Source of the DNA: Armatimonadota bacterium
GTDB lineage: Bacteria; Armatimonadota; Zipacnadia; JAUWAU01
Length of the DNA stretch: 64,000 nt
Reading direction: 5' to 3'
Assembly: GCA_030601885.1 (NCBI GenBank)
Contig: JAUWAU010000010.1
Coordinates: 147,046 to 211,045 of the forward strand
The notes beneath the pieces were generated by a model that worked only from the letters and a program-made list of their open reading frames with translations, did no database searches and was not told the origin of the DNA. Both the position numbers and the translations under genes were made by a program. Positions 24,317 through 34,039 of the stretch are shown one piece after another (position 1 is the stretch's first letter; each line of letters begins with the position of its first letter).

Positions 24317-27034
24317 CTAGTCCGGATCTGCCGAGCGGAGCGACTTCTCCAGCTCTGCCACGGGCGCCGCCGCGGACAGATACGCCAGCGTATCGCCGAG
24401 CGGCTGCCCGGACCGTAGTCTACTCCCGAACAGGTCGGCCAACTTGGCGCCAGGCACATCGGGAAGCACATACTCGGCATGCCCCGGTGCACTGGAGAGC
24501 ACCGCCACAGACCGGGTATCCGTGGTGCCCTCGAACAGGTACGCGAACACGCCATCTGTGATCGTGAGGGTCTTGACGAACCGCGTGTCCTCGAGGTGCC
24601 ACGCCAGGATGGCATGCGCGGCGCCGCTGGGGTGCAGATACCCCTCCGAGCTGACGATCACCCGCCAACTCGACGGCGCGTCGAGCGAGCTTTGGGCGTG
24701 CATGGAGTAGAGGAACACCTTCGACACTCCCTGCGCCAGCAGGCTCACGACGTACCGGCACAGCCGGTCCGCCGTGTCCCAGGGATCCTCGGGATTCTCG
24801 AACGGCAGCGTGTGGTTGTAGAATCCCGGCCCGATGACGTCCCGGCCGGCCGATCCCTCCGTCATCCAGACCGGCTTCGGCAGCCCCCCGAACCGCTCTT
24901 CAATGGCCCCGGTGGCGGTCTGGAACCCGCGCTCGACCACGTCCCCGGGATACCCCGGCCTCCCCCCGATGTACTGGTGGTAACAGACCGCGTCGCAGTT
25001 GTCGATTCCCCCGGCCGCGACAATGGCCTCGGTCCATTCGCTTCCGCCGAAGCTCCTCGAGCTGCCTCCACCCGTCGTTGAGTTGACGCCGAGCACGGTG
25101 ATATCCGGATCGACCGACTTCGCCGTCTCGAACGCCGTCTGCATGAGCCGCACGAAGTCACCGGGCGCATCCTCGCTGGTGACGTATCCGTCCCGGTCCG
25201 ATTTCGACTCATCGTACCCCGCCCCCCACCACGCGTGGATCCAGGGCTCATTCCAGACATCGTAGGCGTCGATCACCCCGCGATACCGCTGCGCCACTGT
25301 GCGCACGTAGTTGGCGTAGTCCTCCAGTCGCTTCGGCTGGTAGTACCGGTCGAAGTAGCTGCTGTGCCGCTTGCCCGGGTGGTAGCTCGCCCACTCGGGT
25401 GCGGTGCCGAGCTCGCCGAGGACCTTGATGTGGTCGCGTCGGTATCGGTGGATCTCTTTGTCGCGGAAGGCCCACTTGCCCGGCTCGGGCTCCAGGTGAT
25501 ACCACCCGAGGTACTGAAGGCCGGCGTCGTGCAGCCGCGTCCAGTTGGCCCCGACGGCCTTGACCATGAGGTTGTGCCGCGTGGTGGAATTCGTGTGCAC
25601 TCCGAAGGGAGAATCGGGCGCGTCCTTGCCCCAGTAGCGCGGTCGCGGGAGGCGATTGACGACCAACTCGTTGTACGTGCTGATGCGGTTGCCCTCCGCA
25701 TCCTCAACCCACGCCTCGACCCGAAACGGTCCGAAGTCCGTCTCCGGGAACGCGTCGTATTCGATCCGGCCCCCCCTCGTATCCTCGCCCAGACGAATCG
25801 CGGGCAAGGCCTTCTCCTCACCGTACACGTTCACGACTTTGCCGCGCAGAACCCCTCCGGCGCACTCGCCCGTCACGTGGTAGAGGACCTCGGCCGCCTC
25901 ATCTTCGAACTGCACCCGCGCCACCGAGGCATCCGAGGGCGGACACGCCAGAGCCACTTCGCACGGCTGCTGGGACGCGTACGGCCCCGGTTGCTCCCCG
26001 GGCTCTACCTGCAGGGCGTCGATCCAGAAGGTCTCGCCGGCCTCGATTCGCAGGGAATACGCCCGGGCCATAAGCGTCGGCTGGAACGTCAGGTGGATGC
26101 GCCGCCACTCCGCGGGCGCCTCGCCCAGCCCAAAGGACTGTTGGGCGATCTGCCTGCCGTCGCGCTGCACGACGAGCTTCATCTCGCCCGAGCCTCTGAC
26201 GTACAGGCTCGCGGTGTGCGGGCGGAAGCCGAGGGGGACCCCGAATGGGGCACTCCGGAGCACGGTCGGCTCATTCGTCCTTATCCGAAGCCCTGGCGCG
26301 CCACTGGGCCCGACGTGCTCGGGATCCGGCTCGATCTGCACGTCGTCGCCGTCCGAGTTGTCGCGCCCAAGAGCCCACCCGCTCTGCAGACCGAGCGGAA
26401 AGCGCGAGACGCGGATCAGGTTTCGGATTCCCGCTTCGCCGAACTTCCGCTCCAGCTCCTCAATGTAGTCCGCCCGCGCGAGTCGCGTGAGGCGCAGCCT
26501 TGCCAGATCGAGCTGTCCCGCCACGCCCACGTTGATCCAGAAGCCCACGTCCTGCTGGAGCTCGGTCAGCCTGAACTCGTATTCGTAATCGCGCCACGAG
26601 GCCGCCAGGCGCTGCCTCTGCTCCCAATGGAACGTGTACGGACGCCCGGAGTCGCGGACGCCGATCTGAACCGACGTGCCGGACATGCTCCGCGCCGTCA
26701 TGCTGAGCCGGTAGAAGGTCTCCTCCGTTACGCGCGGCAGAGCGTGCGCGAGCTGGCAGCGCCCGGTCTCGAGCTTCGTCACCTGGAGCCGCAGGAAGCT
26801 CCGGCCCTCCTCCTCGAGGCGCTCCCAGTGGGCATACACGTCCGGGGCCCAATCGGAGTTGTCCCGCCACTCCCCGGCCATCACCCCCGTGACCCGTTCG
26901 TTCGCGCGGCCGCTGCGATCCACGATCGGTTGATCGGCCGCGCCGAACTCAGTGTCGATCAGCGCCTCCGGGGCCGCGAGCGCTCCGGCAGTGACACAGA
27001 GCAGAACCAGACAGACAGCGGCATGATCATACAT
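24317..27034 (-). CDS. secreted clan GH-A glycoside hydrolase (GH39-like) with N-terminal beta domains
   Basis: Encodes 905 residues with signal peptide MYDHAAVCLVLLCVTAGALA. Residues ~25-450 are beta-rich and include CBM-like segments (WINVGVAGQLDLARLRLT, ETFWIDALQVEPG). The TIM barrel begins near SPFGVHTNSTTRHN; the acid/base is in YDVWNEPWIHAWW (~596) and the probable nucleophile in VWMTEGSAGRD (~724). Family-typical GH39/GH-A features include GELGTAPEWAS. A short beta-domain with the last strand SVAVLSSAPGHAEYVLP follows. Hydrolysis of beta-glycosidic bonds with retention is expected; the substrate is unknown. ATG 27034 is preceded by GGGAGG. A sulfatase gene lies 24 bases upstream on the same strand, so the two are probably co-transcribed. 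Confidence 0.78.
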   Translation of the reverse strand: MYDHAAVCLVLLCVTAGALAAPEALIDTEFGAADQPIVDRSGRANERVTGVMAGEWRDNSDWAPDVYAHWERLEEEGRSFLRLQVTKLETGRCQLAHALPRVTEETFYRLSMTARSMSGTSVQIGVRDSGRPYTFHWEQRQRLAASWRDYEYEFRLTELQQDVGFWINVGVAGQLDLARLRLTRLARADYIEELERKFGEAGIRNLIRVSRFPLGLQSGWALGRDNSDGDDVQIEPDPEHVGPSGAPGLRIRTNEPTVLRSAPFGVPLGFRPHTASLYVRGSGEMKLVVQRDGRQIAQQSFGLGEAPAEWRRIHLTFQPTLMARAYSLRIEAGETFWIDALQVEPGEQPGPYASQQPCEVALACPPSDASVARVQFEDEAAEVLYHVTGECAGGVLRGKVVNVYGEEKALPAIRLGEDTRGGRIEYDAFPETDFGPFRVEAWVEDAEGNRISTYNELVVNRLPRPRYWGKDAPDSPFGVHTNSTTRHNLMVKAVGANWTRLHDAGLQYLGWYHLEPEPGKWAFRDKEIHRYRRDHIKVLGELGTAPEWASYHPGKRHSSYFDRYYQPKRLEDYANYVRTVAQRYRGVIDAYDVWNEPWIHAWWGAGYDESKSDRDGYVTSEDAPGDFVRLMQTAFETAKSVDPDITVLGVNSTTGGGSSRSFGGSEWTEAIVAAGGIDNCDAVCYHQYIGGRPGYPGDVVERGFQTATGAIEERFGGLPKPVWMTEGSAGRDVIGPGFYNHTLPFENPEDPWDTADRLCRYVVSLLAQGVSKVFLYSMHAQSSLDAPSSWRVIVSSEGYLHPSGAAHAILAWHLEDTRFVKTLTITDGVFAYLFEGTTDTRSVAVLSSAPGHAEYVLPDVPGAKLADLFGSRLRSGQPLGDTLAYLSAAAPVAELEKSLRSADPD

Positions 27035-27058
27035 GTGCCAGCCTCCCCGAATCTCCCA

Positions 27059-28522
27059 CTAAGCTCCCTCGACCTCGCTCATCGTATCGTCCCCATACTT
27101 CCGCCGCAGCCTCTCCAACGCAGCCTTCAGCCTCTTCACCAGCGCCGCATTCGCCGGATCATCGTAGATGTTGTTCAGTTCATGCGGATCTCGCTCCAGA
27201 TCGTACAACTCCCAGGCATCGATGTCGTGGTAGAAGTGCATCAGCTTGTGCCGCTTGGTCCGCAATCCGTAGTGACGCTTAACCGAGTGGCTCCCGGGGT
27301 ACTCGTAGTAGTGGTAGTACATCGACTTCCGCCACTTCCTGGGCGTCTTCCGTCGCAGCAGCGGCCGTATCGATTCCCCCTGCATGTCCTTCGGCTTCTC
27401 GACCCCGGCAAGCTCCAGGAACGTCGGCGCGAAGTCGAGGTTGAGCACGATGTCGTCGTTGATCGAACCCGGCTTGATCAGCCGCGGATGCCGCATCAGA
27501 AGGGGCATCCGGAGCGACTCCTCGTACATGAATCGCTTGTCGAACCACCCGTGGTCACCCAGATAGAAGCCCTGGTCGGAGGTGTAGATGACGAGCGTGT
27601 TGTCGCTGAGCCCGGCCTCGTCAAGGTAGTTCAGCAGTCGCCCAACGTTGTCGTCGATCGAGGCGACGCAGCGCAGATAGTCCTTGATGTATCGCTGGTA
27701 CTTCCACTCCTTCAGCGCCTGTTCGGACAGGCCCGCCGGCGGCTCGACGCCCTTGAGGTCCCGCGTCGTCAGATCGTGCAGGATGCTCATCTTCTGCTCG
27801 TGCGCCGCCGCACTTCGAGTGTTGTAGTCATCGTTGAACGTCACTGGCTCGGGGATCTTCACGTCCTCATACATGGTGGCGTGTTTCGGACCCGGCTCCC
27901 AGCGGCGGTGTGGCGCCTTATGATGGCACATGAGCATGAACGGCTTGCTCGCATCGCGCCTCGTCCGCAGCCACTCCAGCGTGAAGTCCGTGATGATGTC
28001 GGTGACATAGCCCTCGTGCTTCGCCCGCTCGCCCATCTCGATGAACTGCGGATTGTGGTAGGCCCCCTGCCCCGGCAGCACATGCCAGTAGTCGAAGCCC
28101 GTGGGATCCGACTTCAGATGCCACTTGCCGATCATGGCGGTCTGGTAACCCGTCTCTTGAAGCAGCTTGGGAAAGGTCTGTTGGCTGCCGTCGAATCTCA
28201 GCCGGTTGTCGCGCACGCCGTTGAGATGGCTGTATTTGCCGGTGAGAATGACCGCCCGACTCGGAGCGCAGATGGAATTAGTGCAAAAACAATTGTCAAA
28301 CCGCATTCCCTCCCCCGCAATTCGGTCTAGGTTCGGCGTCTTGTTGATTCTGCTCCCATAGCAGGTCATCGCGTGAGAGGCGTGATCGTCCGCCATGATG
28401 AAGATGATGTTCGGCCTCTCGCCAGTGCCCTGAGCCGCCAGGGACCAGCGGGTCAGCGCTGCGGCGACCGGGCCGAGCCCAGCGGCCCTCAAGAAGACGC
28501 GGCGATCTATCGGTTTGTGCAT
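27059..28522 (-). CDS. secreted FGly-dependent sulfatase
   Basis: Encodes 487 residues. N-terminus [20 protein letters not shown] is a twin-arginine-type signal. [20 protein letters not shown] contains metal-binding Asp residues; Cys85 in [18 protein letters not shown] is the formylglycine site; [18 protein letters not shown] and [17 protein letters not shown] match the iduronate-2-sulfatase/choline-sulfatase-like group. ATG 28522 has GGGGGAAGA upstream; longer starts up to 28726 are unlikely. The glycosidase gene follows. Confidence 0.88.
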   Translation of the reverse strand: MHKPIDRRVFLRAAGLGPVAAALTRWSLAAQGTGERPNIIFIMADDHASHAMTCYGSRINKTPNLDRIAGEGMRFDNCFCTNSICAPSRAVILTGKYSHLNGVRDNRLRFDGSQQTFPKLLQETGYQTAMIGKWHLKSDPTGFDYWHVLPGQGAYHNPQFIEMGERAKHEGYVTDIITDFTLEWLRTRRDASKPFMLMCHHKAPHRRWEPGPKHATMYEDVKIPEPVTFNDDYNTRSAAAHEQKMSILHDLTTRDLKGVEPPAGLSEQALKEWKYQRYIKDYLRCVASIDDNVGRLLNYLDEAGLSDNTLVIYTSDQGFYLGDHGWFDKRFMYEESLRMPLLMRHPRLIKPGSINDDIVLNLDFAPTFLELAGVEKPKDMQGESIRPLLRRKTPRKWRKSMYYHYYEYPGSHSVKRHYGLRTKRHKLMHFYHDIDAWELYDLERDPHELNNIYDDPANAALVKRLKAALERLRRKYGDDTMSEVEGA

Positions 28523-28890
28523 GCTTCTTCCCCCTTCGGCAAGCCATGCGCCACCAAACTCGTGGCTCGCGCCTTTGTACATTCGTCCATCATCCGCCAA
28601 AGCCTTCGTGCTGCGCACGCAGCCGGGCACGCACCCGCCCTCCGCCTGAGAAGGGCTTCGCGGCGACCTCAGAGAATGTAGGAGCACCGGACGCTTCCTC
28701 AACCACGCTCCGCACGGCCGCGGCATGCTCGAACTGGCGCGGGGAAAGACGGGCCAGTGGCGCGAACGTCCGGTGAAGCACCTATCCGAGAGAGCAGAGC
28801 CCTACGTCATCAATGGCGATCTGGGCCTTCGTCCGAAGCGCATGTTGTACAGCCCGCATTACCCGCGCACTGCCGAAGGGGAGTGACCCA
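28523..28890. other. intergenic region between divergent genes, no gene seen
   Basis: This 368-base stretch separates the minus-strand sulfatase from the plus-strand dehydrogenase, so it must hold at least two promoters, but I do not find convincing -35/-10 pairs. A minus-strand frame (28590-28781) is Arg/Ala-rich and has no recognisable family. Confidence 0.5.
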
Positions 28891-30096
28891 ATGATGAAGC
28901 GAAAAAAAGCCGGACGCGCGATGGCGCGGCGCACGTTTCTAGCCGGAGCTGCGGGGGCGGCATTCACGGCCCTTAGACCGAGCTCCGCGCGCGGCGTGGC
29001 CGCCAACGGCAACCTGGAGCTCGGCATCATCGGCTGCGGCGGCCGCGGCATCTGGATCGGGAAGCTCTTCGAGCAGCACTCAAGAACCAAGGTGGTCGCG
29101 GTGGCCGACTACTTCCAAGACCGGGTTGACGCCGCTCGGAGCCAGTTCGGCGTCGATCCGGATCGGTGCTACACCGGTCTGTCGGGATATCGCCGGCTGC
29201 TGGAGGGCAAGCTCGACGCAGTGGCCATTGAGACTCCGCCCTACTTTCACCCGGAGCAGACGGCGGCTGCAGTTGGCGCCGGCAAGCATGTGTTCCTGGC
29301 CAAGCCCATTGCCGTGGACGTTCCCGGGTGTGAGACCATTCTGGAGTGCGGGCGGAAGGCCCGGGGCAGACTTTCCATCCTGGTGGACTTCCAGACTCGC
29401 AACAACACCGCCTTCCGCGAAGCGGCCCGCCGCGTGCACGAGGGCGCCATTGGCCAGCCGGTCTGCGGGCAGGTCTTCTACCACACCCGTCGGGTGCGTC
29501 GGCGCACCGAACCCGGCACAACGGAGGCGCGGCTGCGCAACTGGGTCTTCGACATCGCGCTCTCCGGCGACATCATCGTGGAGCAGAACATCCACGTCCT
29601 CGATGTCGCCACCTGGCTGCTGGACGAGAGCCCGCTTCGGGCCCACGGCACCGGCGGTCGCAAGGTGCGGACCGACGCGGGCGACTGCTGGGATCACTTC
29701 GTCGTCACGTATTGGTTCCCGAACGACGTCATCCTCGATTTCAGTTCGAGCCAATTCCTCAAGGGCTTCCATGACATGTGCGTGCGCCTGTATGGCTCAG
29801 AGGGCACGGTGGACACGCACTACGGGGGCGAGGTGTGGATCCGCAATGGCGAGAAGTGGGACGGCGGAAGCACGGACCGCATCTTCCAGGAGGGGGCCAT
29901 CAACAACATCAAGGACTTCTGGAGCAGCATTGACACGAGCAAGTACCTGGACAACACGGCCGAGAGCGTCCGCAGCAATCTGACCGCCATTCTCGGCCGT
30001 ATCGCCGCCTACGAGGGGCGCGTCGTCACCTGGGACGAGATGCTCAAGGCCGGCGACAAGTTGGACGGCAAACTCCAAGGGCTGAGGGAAGCCTGA
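28891..30096 (+). CDS. Gfo/Idh/MocA-family oxidoreductase with TAT signal
   Basis: Encodes 401 residues. MARRTFLAGAAGAAFTALRP is a twin-arginine-type signal. The Rossmann motif LGIIGCGGRGIWIGKLF, the DAVAIETPPYFHPEQTAAAV strand and the KHVFLAKPIAVDVPG segment (Lys of the E/A-K-P motif) identify the family. The C-terminal domain has NWVFDIALSGDIIVEQNIHV and EGTVDTHYGGEVW. It likely oxidises or reduces a sugar or cyclitol with NAD(P) in the periplasm, with cofactor bound before export; this is known for glycosidic oxidoreductases of the family. ATG 28891 follows AAGGGGAGTG. Confidence 0.82.
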   Translation: MMKRKKAGRAMARRTFLAGAAGAAFTALRPSSARGVAANGNLELGIIGCGGRGIWIGKLFEQHSRTKVVAVADYFQDRVDAARSQFGVDPDRCYTGLSGYRRLLEGKLDAVAIETPPYFHPEQTAAAVGAGKHVFLAKPIAVDVPGCETILECGRKARGRLSILVDFQTRNNTAFREAARRVHEGAIGQPVCGQVFYHTRRVRRRTEPGTTEARLRNWVFDIALSGDIIVEQNIHVLDVATWLLDESPLRAHGTGGRKVRTDAGDCWDHFVVTYWFPNDVILDFSSSQFLKGFHDMCVRLYGSEGTVDTHYGGEVWIRNGEKWDGGSTDRIFQEGAINNIKDFWSSIDTSKYLDNTAESVRSNLTAILGRIAAYEGRVVTWDEMLKAGDKLDGKLQGLREA

Positions 30097-30370
30097 GCGC
30101 TATCAGGGGCCATGCAGCTCGGTGGCCACGGGGCCTGGGTGCCGGCAAGAGCTGCTGCCGCTTGCCGCTCTCGGCAGCAAGTCCGGACACACCGACCGGC
30201 GTCATCCCCAGCGTGCAGTTGGTGCTTCTTCTCGCAACGCGTACTGCATTGGCCCCGTCTCGGCGACACACAGAGTCCAGAAGCGTGCGACCACCGCCGG
30301 GAAGGAATCCTGCACAGCACCCAGGAAGCCGATCTGAGCCTGACGCAGGGCGATCTCTGGAGGACCACCG

Positions 30371-31867
30371 ATGCATCAGCGACCACACCGGATCTGGGCG
30401 AGGGCCCGGCTTCTCTGCCCTCCTGCATTCTGTTGTTTCGCGCTCCTGACCAACGGATCGAAACTCCGTGCAGAGCCCGACTCCCAACGGCCGCAACAAG
30501 TCCAGCCGTCGCGCGTGTTTCGAGCTGGGGCGGCGACTAGCAATATCACACCCCCTCTCGGCCAGCCGATCGTTGGCGGCTGGAACCCGGTAAAGGCCAC
30601 TCACATTCACGACGAGTTGCGCGCCCGCTGCCTGGTCCTGGACGACGGACGGGCTCGACTCGCGATCGTCGTCTGCGACATTTTGGGCATCCCGCGGGAA
30701 GTGCAGGACGCCGCCAAGCAGATCGTCCGCGACGCGACCGGGATGCCGACGGAATGCATGATGATGTCTGCCACCCACACGCACTCAGCCACCAGCGCCC
30801 GAGGGCCGAATCCGCTCGTCCCTGACGGAACGCTCACCGATTATCAACAGTTCATCGTGACGCGGATTGCGGACGGGGTCCGGCGAGCCATCAACAACCT
30901 GGAGCCGGCCCGTGTGGGCTGGGGTGCCGCTCATGAGCCCACGCAGGTGTTCAACCGCCGCTGGCGGATGAAGCCCGGCACGCGCATTCCGAACCCGTTC
31001 GGTGGGGAAGATCAGGTCCGGATGAATCCCGGCCGTGGCAATCCGAATGTGCTCGAACCGGCCGGGCCGACCGATCCCGAAGTGGCCTTCTTGTCCGTGC
31101 AATCGATCGACGGCCGCCTCATCGCGCTGTTGGCCAACTACTCGCTGCACTACGTGGGCGGCGGGCTGCGCGGGGCTGTCTCGGCGGACTACTACGGCAT
31201 GTTTGCGGATCGCATTCAAGAGCTGCTCGGCGCCGATCGGCTTGATCCACCGTTCGTCGGCATCATGACCAATGGCACCAGCGGCGACATAAACAACATC
31301 AACGTGTTGGACAAGAGCCCGCGTTTGCCACCGTACGAGAAGATGCGACAGGTGGCCGACTTGGTCGCTCAAGCCGTCTTCGAGGCGCATCAGAAGATTC
31401 AATTTCACGATTGGGTTCAACTTGGGGCCGAGCAGGAGGAGCTTGCCCTATCCGTGCGCAAGCCCACGACGCAGCAGTTGGCCTACGCCCGACAAATCCT
31501 CGAGAAGCCGGAGGACGCCAAGCGTTATCACGATCGCGAGAAGAGCTACGCCCGACGCGCTTTGCGAATGCACGAGTCGCCGGACGAAGTTTCCGTAGTC
31601 CTTCAGACGTTGCGTATCGGCGACCTCGGCATTGCTGCGATCCCATTCGAGGTCTTTGTCGAAAGCGGACTCGACATCAAACAGAAAAGCCCGTTTGAGC
31701 GGACTTTCACCATCTCGCTGGCCAACGGATCCTACGGTTACCTGCCAACGCCCCGGCATCATGCCCTCGGTGGTTACGAGACCTGGTTGGGCACCAGCCG
31801 CGTCGAAGTCGAGGCTGCTCCGAAGATCGTCCGCAGGCTGCTGACGATGCTGGATCGCATCAGATGA
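30371..31867 (+). CDS. neutral ceramidase-like secreted protein, second copy
   Basis: Encodes 498 residues with a basic, hydrophobic N-terminus (RIWARARLLCPPAFCCFALL). Domain landmarks: FRAGAATSNITPPLGQPIVG, VVCDILGIPREVQDAAKQIV, SATHTHSATSARGPNP (zinc-ligand HTH motif) and FVGIMTNGTSGDINNINVL. As in the copy at 1542, the catalytic Ser of genuine neutral ceramidases (GDVSPN) is replaced, here by GDINN. The two copies are otherwise divergent. ATG 30371 is preceded by TGGAGG at 30357-30362. It is likely to cleave or bind a glycan-related amide or ester, but this is not established. The 274 bases upstream contain no gene. Confidence 0.75.
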   Translation: MHQRPHRIWARARLLCPPAFCCFALLTNGSKLRAEPDSQRPQQVQPSRVFRAGAATSNITPPLGQPIVGGWNPVKATHIHDELRARCLVLDDGRARLAIVVCDILGIPREVQDAAKQIVRDATGMPTECMMMSATHTHSATSARGPNPLVPDGTLTDYQQFIVTRIADGVRRAINNLEPARVGWGAAHEPTQVFNRRWRMKPGTRIPNPFGGEDQVRMNPGRGNPNVLEPAGPTDPEVAFLSVQSIDGRLIALLANYSLHYVGGGLRGAVSADYYGMFADRIQELLGADRLDPPFVGIMTNGTSGDINNINVLDKSPRLPPYEKMRQVADLVAQAVFEAHQKIQFHDWVQLGAEQEELALSVRKPTTQQLAYARQILEKPEDAKRYHDREKSYARRALRMHESPDEVSVVLQTLRIGDLGIAAIPFEVFVESGLDIKQKSPFERTFTISLANGSYGYLPTPRHHALGGYETWLGTSRVEVEAAPKIVRRLLTMLDRIR

Positions 31868-31959
31868 CGTCGGGCGCCGGCCGTCGATCGTTGGCGCACT
31901 CCGTTCGAGGGCAACGCTCGCACAAGCACAAGCGCCAGATGCGGATCGCCTCCGCGAAT

Positions 31960-33420
31960 CTACGGGTTGTTGTAGAGATTGTGGAAGTACGACACCCAGC
32001 CGGACGGCGCAGGATGGGCGTCGCTATACATCCATTCCACCGGGAGTTCGCCCTCACCATCGTTCTTCAGCCACTCTACGAAGCGCGGGTCGGCTCCCCG
32101 GTGAGCCATCTCCTCGATCCCGGCCGCCCGCAGGCTCTCCACGGCGCCCTGGTTCTCGGCGGCGACGTCCTCGAGCGAACCGTAGCGCGTCAGTCGGCTG
32201 TCCTCCGGCCGGGCGGCATGCTCGAGGTACCACTCGCGGTCGAAAAGCGTGTAGAGCACGTTGTGCGGTGGGCGATTGCGAGCGCCCTGAGCCACGCCTC
32301 TTCCCGATAGCGCCACTTGCCTGGGGTCGTCCCCGCCCTCCTGGGCGATCTTCAGCACGTCGTGGGAATCGATCCCCTCGGGCATCGCCAGCCCGGCAAT
32401 GCCCATGAGCGTGGCGAACACGTCTTGAGGCTGCACGAAGAGGCCGCTTCGGCCGCTGCCGCCGTCGGGAAGGCGAACGACGAACGGCGTACGCCCCTCC
32501 TGCTCCCGCACCGGAAAGCCCTTGCCGAACTTGCCGCGTTCGCCGACGTTTGTTCCATGGTCCGCGGTGAGCACCACGGCCGTATTCTTCGCCAGGCCCG
32601 TCCGTTCCAGCACATCCATGAGCTCTCCGAACCACTTGTCCACCCAGCTCACCTTCGCCGCGTAGTACACCTTGAGCCGCTCACGCCTGGCCTCAGAGAG
32701 ATCGGGATCGTTCCTCACGGCACTGGCGAACGACCTTGGGTCGATTCTGCCGTCGTAGTCGGGGTCGTCATCGTACAGCTTGACGAACTCCGGCGGAGCG
32801 TCCCACGGCTCGTGCGGGTCGAAGCAGTCGAGCCAGAGGAAGAAGTTGTCGCGGGACGCGTTGTCCTTCAGGAACTTGCAGCCGGTGAGAAAGAGCCGCG
32901 CGCAGTTCCAGTCCTCATCGCTCTTGCGCCGGCGATTCGCCCGGCCGTACGTCCGGAAGTTCGTGCCGGCGGGCCACAGGTCATCGTCGTAGTCGTCGAA
33001 CAGCGGGTCCTTGCACCAGTTGTCCAGATACTCCGAGGAGTCGTCGATCCACGGGCGGTCCACCTCAGCGCCCCTGACGAAGGTCCAGGCGTGAAACGGA
33101 TAGTCGAAACGGTGCCCGCCGTTCACCAAGTGAGGCGTGTCGTGAATGAGCTGCGTGCAGTAGCCATGTTCGGCCAGGGCGCGGGGGATCGTCGGTACAT
33201 CCAGATCGAGTGGCTTCCAGGCGTGGAACGGCGCCCCGTATCGGCCCGTTATGACGTCGGTTCGGTGAGGGATCGTGGGGTAACTTGCCGCGAAACTCAG
33301 GTCAAATGCCCACGAGCTTTCCGTGAATCGGTCCATGTTGGGCGTCTTGACCCATTCATTCCCGTTCGCGCCAATGTAGTCGTAGCGCAGCGTGTCGATG
33401 ATCGCGAGGATGATGTTCAT
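31960..33420 (-). CDS. sulfatase-fold enzyme with Thr in place of formylglycine Cys
   Basis: Encodes 486 residues and has no signal peptide; it starts directly with MNIILAIIDTLRYDYIGANG, the metal-binding Asp strand of the alkaline-phosphatase superfamily. Where sulfatases have C-x-P-x-R, this protein has Thr49 in SYPTIPHRTDVITGRYG. Thr or Ser acts as nucleophile in phosphatases and phosphodiesterases of this superfamily, so a phosphoester or arylsulfate substrate cleaved without formylglycine is expected. DCFDPHEPWDAP and TADHGTNVGERGKFGKG supply the other metal ligands. Cytoplasmic location is inferred. The RBS is AAAGGA upstream of 33420. Confidence 0.82.
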   Translation of the reverse strand: MNIILAIIDTLRYDYIGANGNEWVKTPNMDRFTESSWAFDLSFAASYPTIPHRTDVITGRYGAPFHAWKPLDLDVPTIPRALAEHGYCTQLIHDTPHLVNGGHRFDYPFHAWTFVRGAEVDRPWIDDSSEYLDNWCKDPLFDDYDDDLWPAGTNFRTYGRANRRRKSDEDWNCARLFLTGCKFLKDNASRDNFFLWLDCFDPHEPWDAPPEFVKLYDDDPDYDGRIDPRSFASAVRNDPDLSEARRERLKVYYAAKVSWVDKWFGELMDVLERTGLAKNTAVVLTADHGTNVGERGKFGKGFPVREQEGRTPFVVRLPDGGSGRSGLFVQPQDVFATLMGIAGLAMPEGIDSHDVLKIAQEGGDDPRQVALSGRGVAQGARNRPPHNVLYTLFDREWYLEHAARPEDSRLTRYGSLEDVAAENQGAVESLRAAGIEEMAHRGADPRFVEWLKNDGEGELPVEWMYSDAHPAPSGWVSYFHNLYNNP

Positions 33421-33647
33421 CTACCTATCATTCCTTTTCGTTATTGGTAGGGGGCTTCGACGGTACGGCCGTCGTTTCCTTTTGCGCGTGTCCTGTGACC
33501 GACTCGGCTTCCCCCGGGGCCAATAGTTGTAGGGCGGGGATGCCCTACTACTCTGCGAAGCACGAGTTCCCCGCCAGCCTTTGCCTCAGTAGACAGAGCC
33601 CGCGAACCTCAGCTCGGAGATCTTCATCGTTTCCGGGGGGCCTCGGA
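33421..33647. other. intergenic region with short hairpin
   Basis: No gene is seen. GTAGGGC-GGGGAT-GCCCTAC (33529-33548) makes a 7-bp stem and resembles small dispersed repeats in this type of genome. Together with 33763-34039 it forms a ~620-base gene-free zone interrupted by an inverted-repeat element. Confidence 0.4.
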
Positions 33648-33762
33648 GTCAGACCTACACTATTGACTTCGCTCCTGCGATCCAGCGCCAGCGCTCAGAC
33701 CTTGCCGGCCAAGCTGGAGACACCCCACCCTCGTTTGATGAAGTCAATAGTGTAGGTCTGAC
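33648..33762. mobile_element. 115-bp MITE-like element with 23-bp perfect terminal inverted repeats
   Basis: The terminal 23 bases at 33648-33670 (GTCAGACCTACACTATTGAC and three more) are the exact reverse complement of 33740-33762. The 69 bases between them carry no frame. No target-site duplication is evident. The size and the perfect terminal repeats fit a non-autonomous transposable element; no transposase is encoded nearby. Confidence 0.7.
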
Positions 33763-34039
33763 GCCCTCCTGTCAACGCCCGCTACCAGATCGCCCCTTCA
33801 CGCCACATCTCTACCCCGGGCCCCCGCAGCAGACGGGAACTGCCCCGCTTTTCGTTGGGGATGGCCATGGGGCACGGCCGAACAGGGCCGAGATGCAGGT
33901 CATCCCCCAATTGTTATTTAGTTGCCAGAATCGTGGACAGGGCTTTATCGATTCTATCATCGTGGGGATCTCGTCGCGCATCGCGTCTCTGAACCACATC
34001 GTGGCAAAGGGGGAGATGTCGCTCGGCAGGCTGTGGAGC
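33763..34039. other. intergenic region, no gene seen
   Basis: This 277-base stretch between the inverted-repeat element and the 3' end of the dehydrogenase gene has no frame that resembles a protein on either strand. Confidence 0.45.

Noticed and set aside
25235..28330. Very long plus-strand frame (1031 residues)
   Set aside because: It runs antisense to the GH-A and sulfatase genes, has no recognisable domain and is Arg/Val/Leu-rich; high GC leaves antisense frames open.
28590..28781. 63-residue minus-strand frame upstream of the sulfatase
   Set aside because: No recognisable domain and Arg/Ala-biased composition; it looks non-coding.
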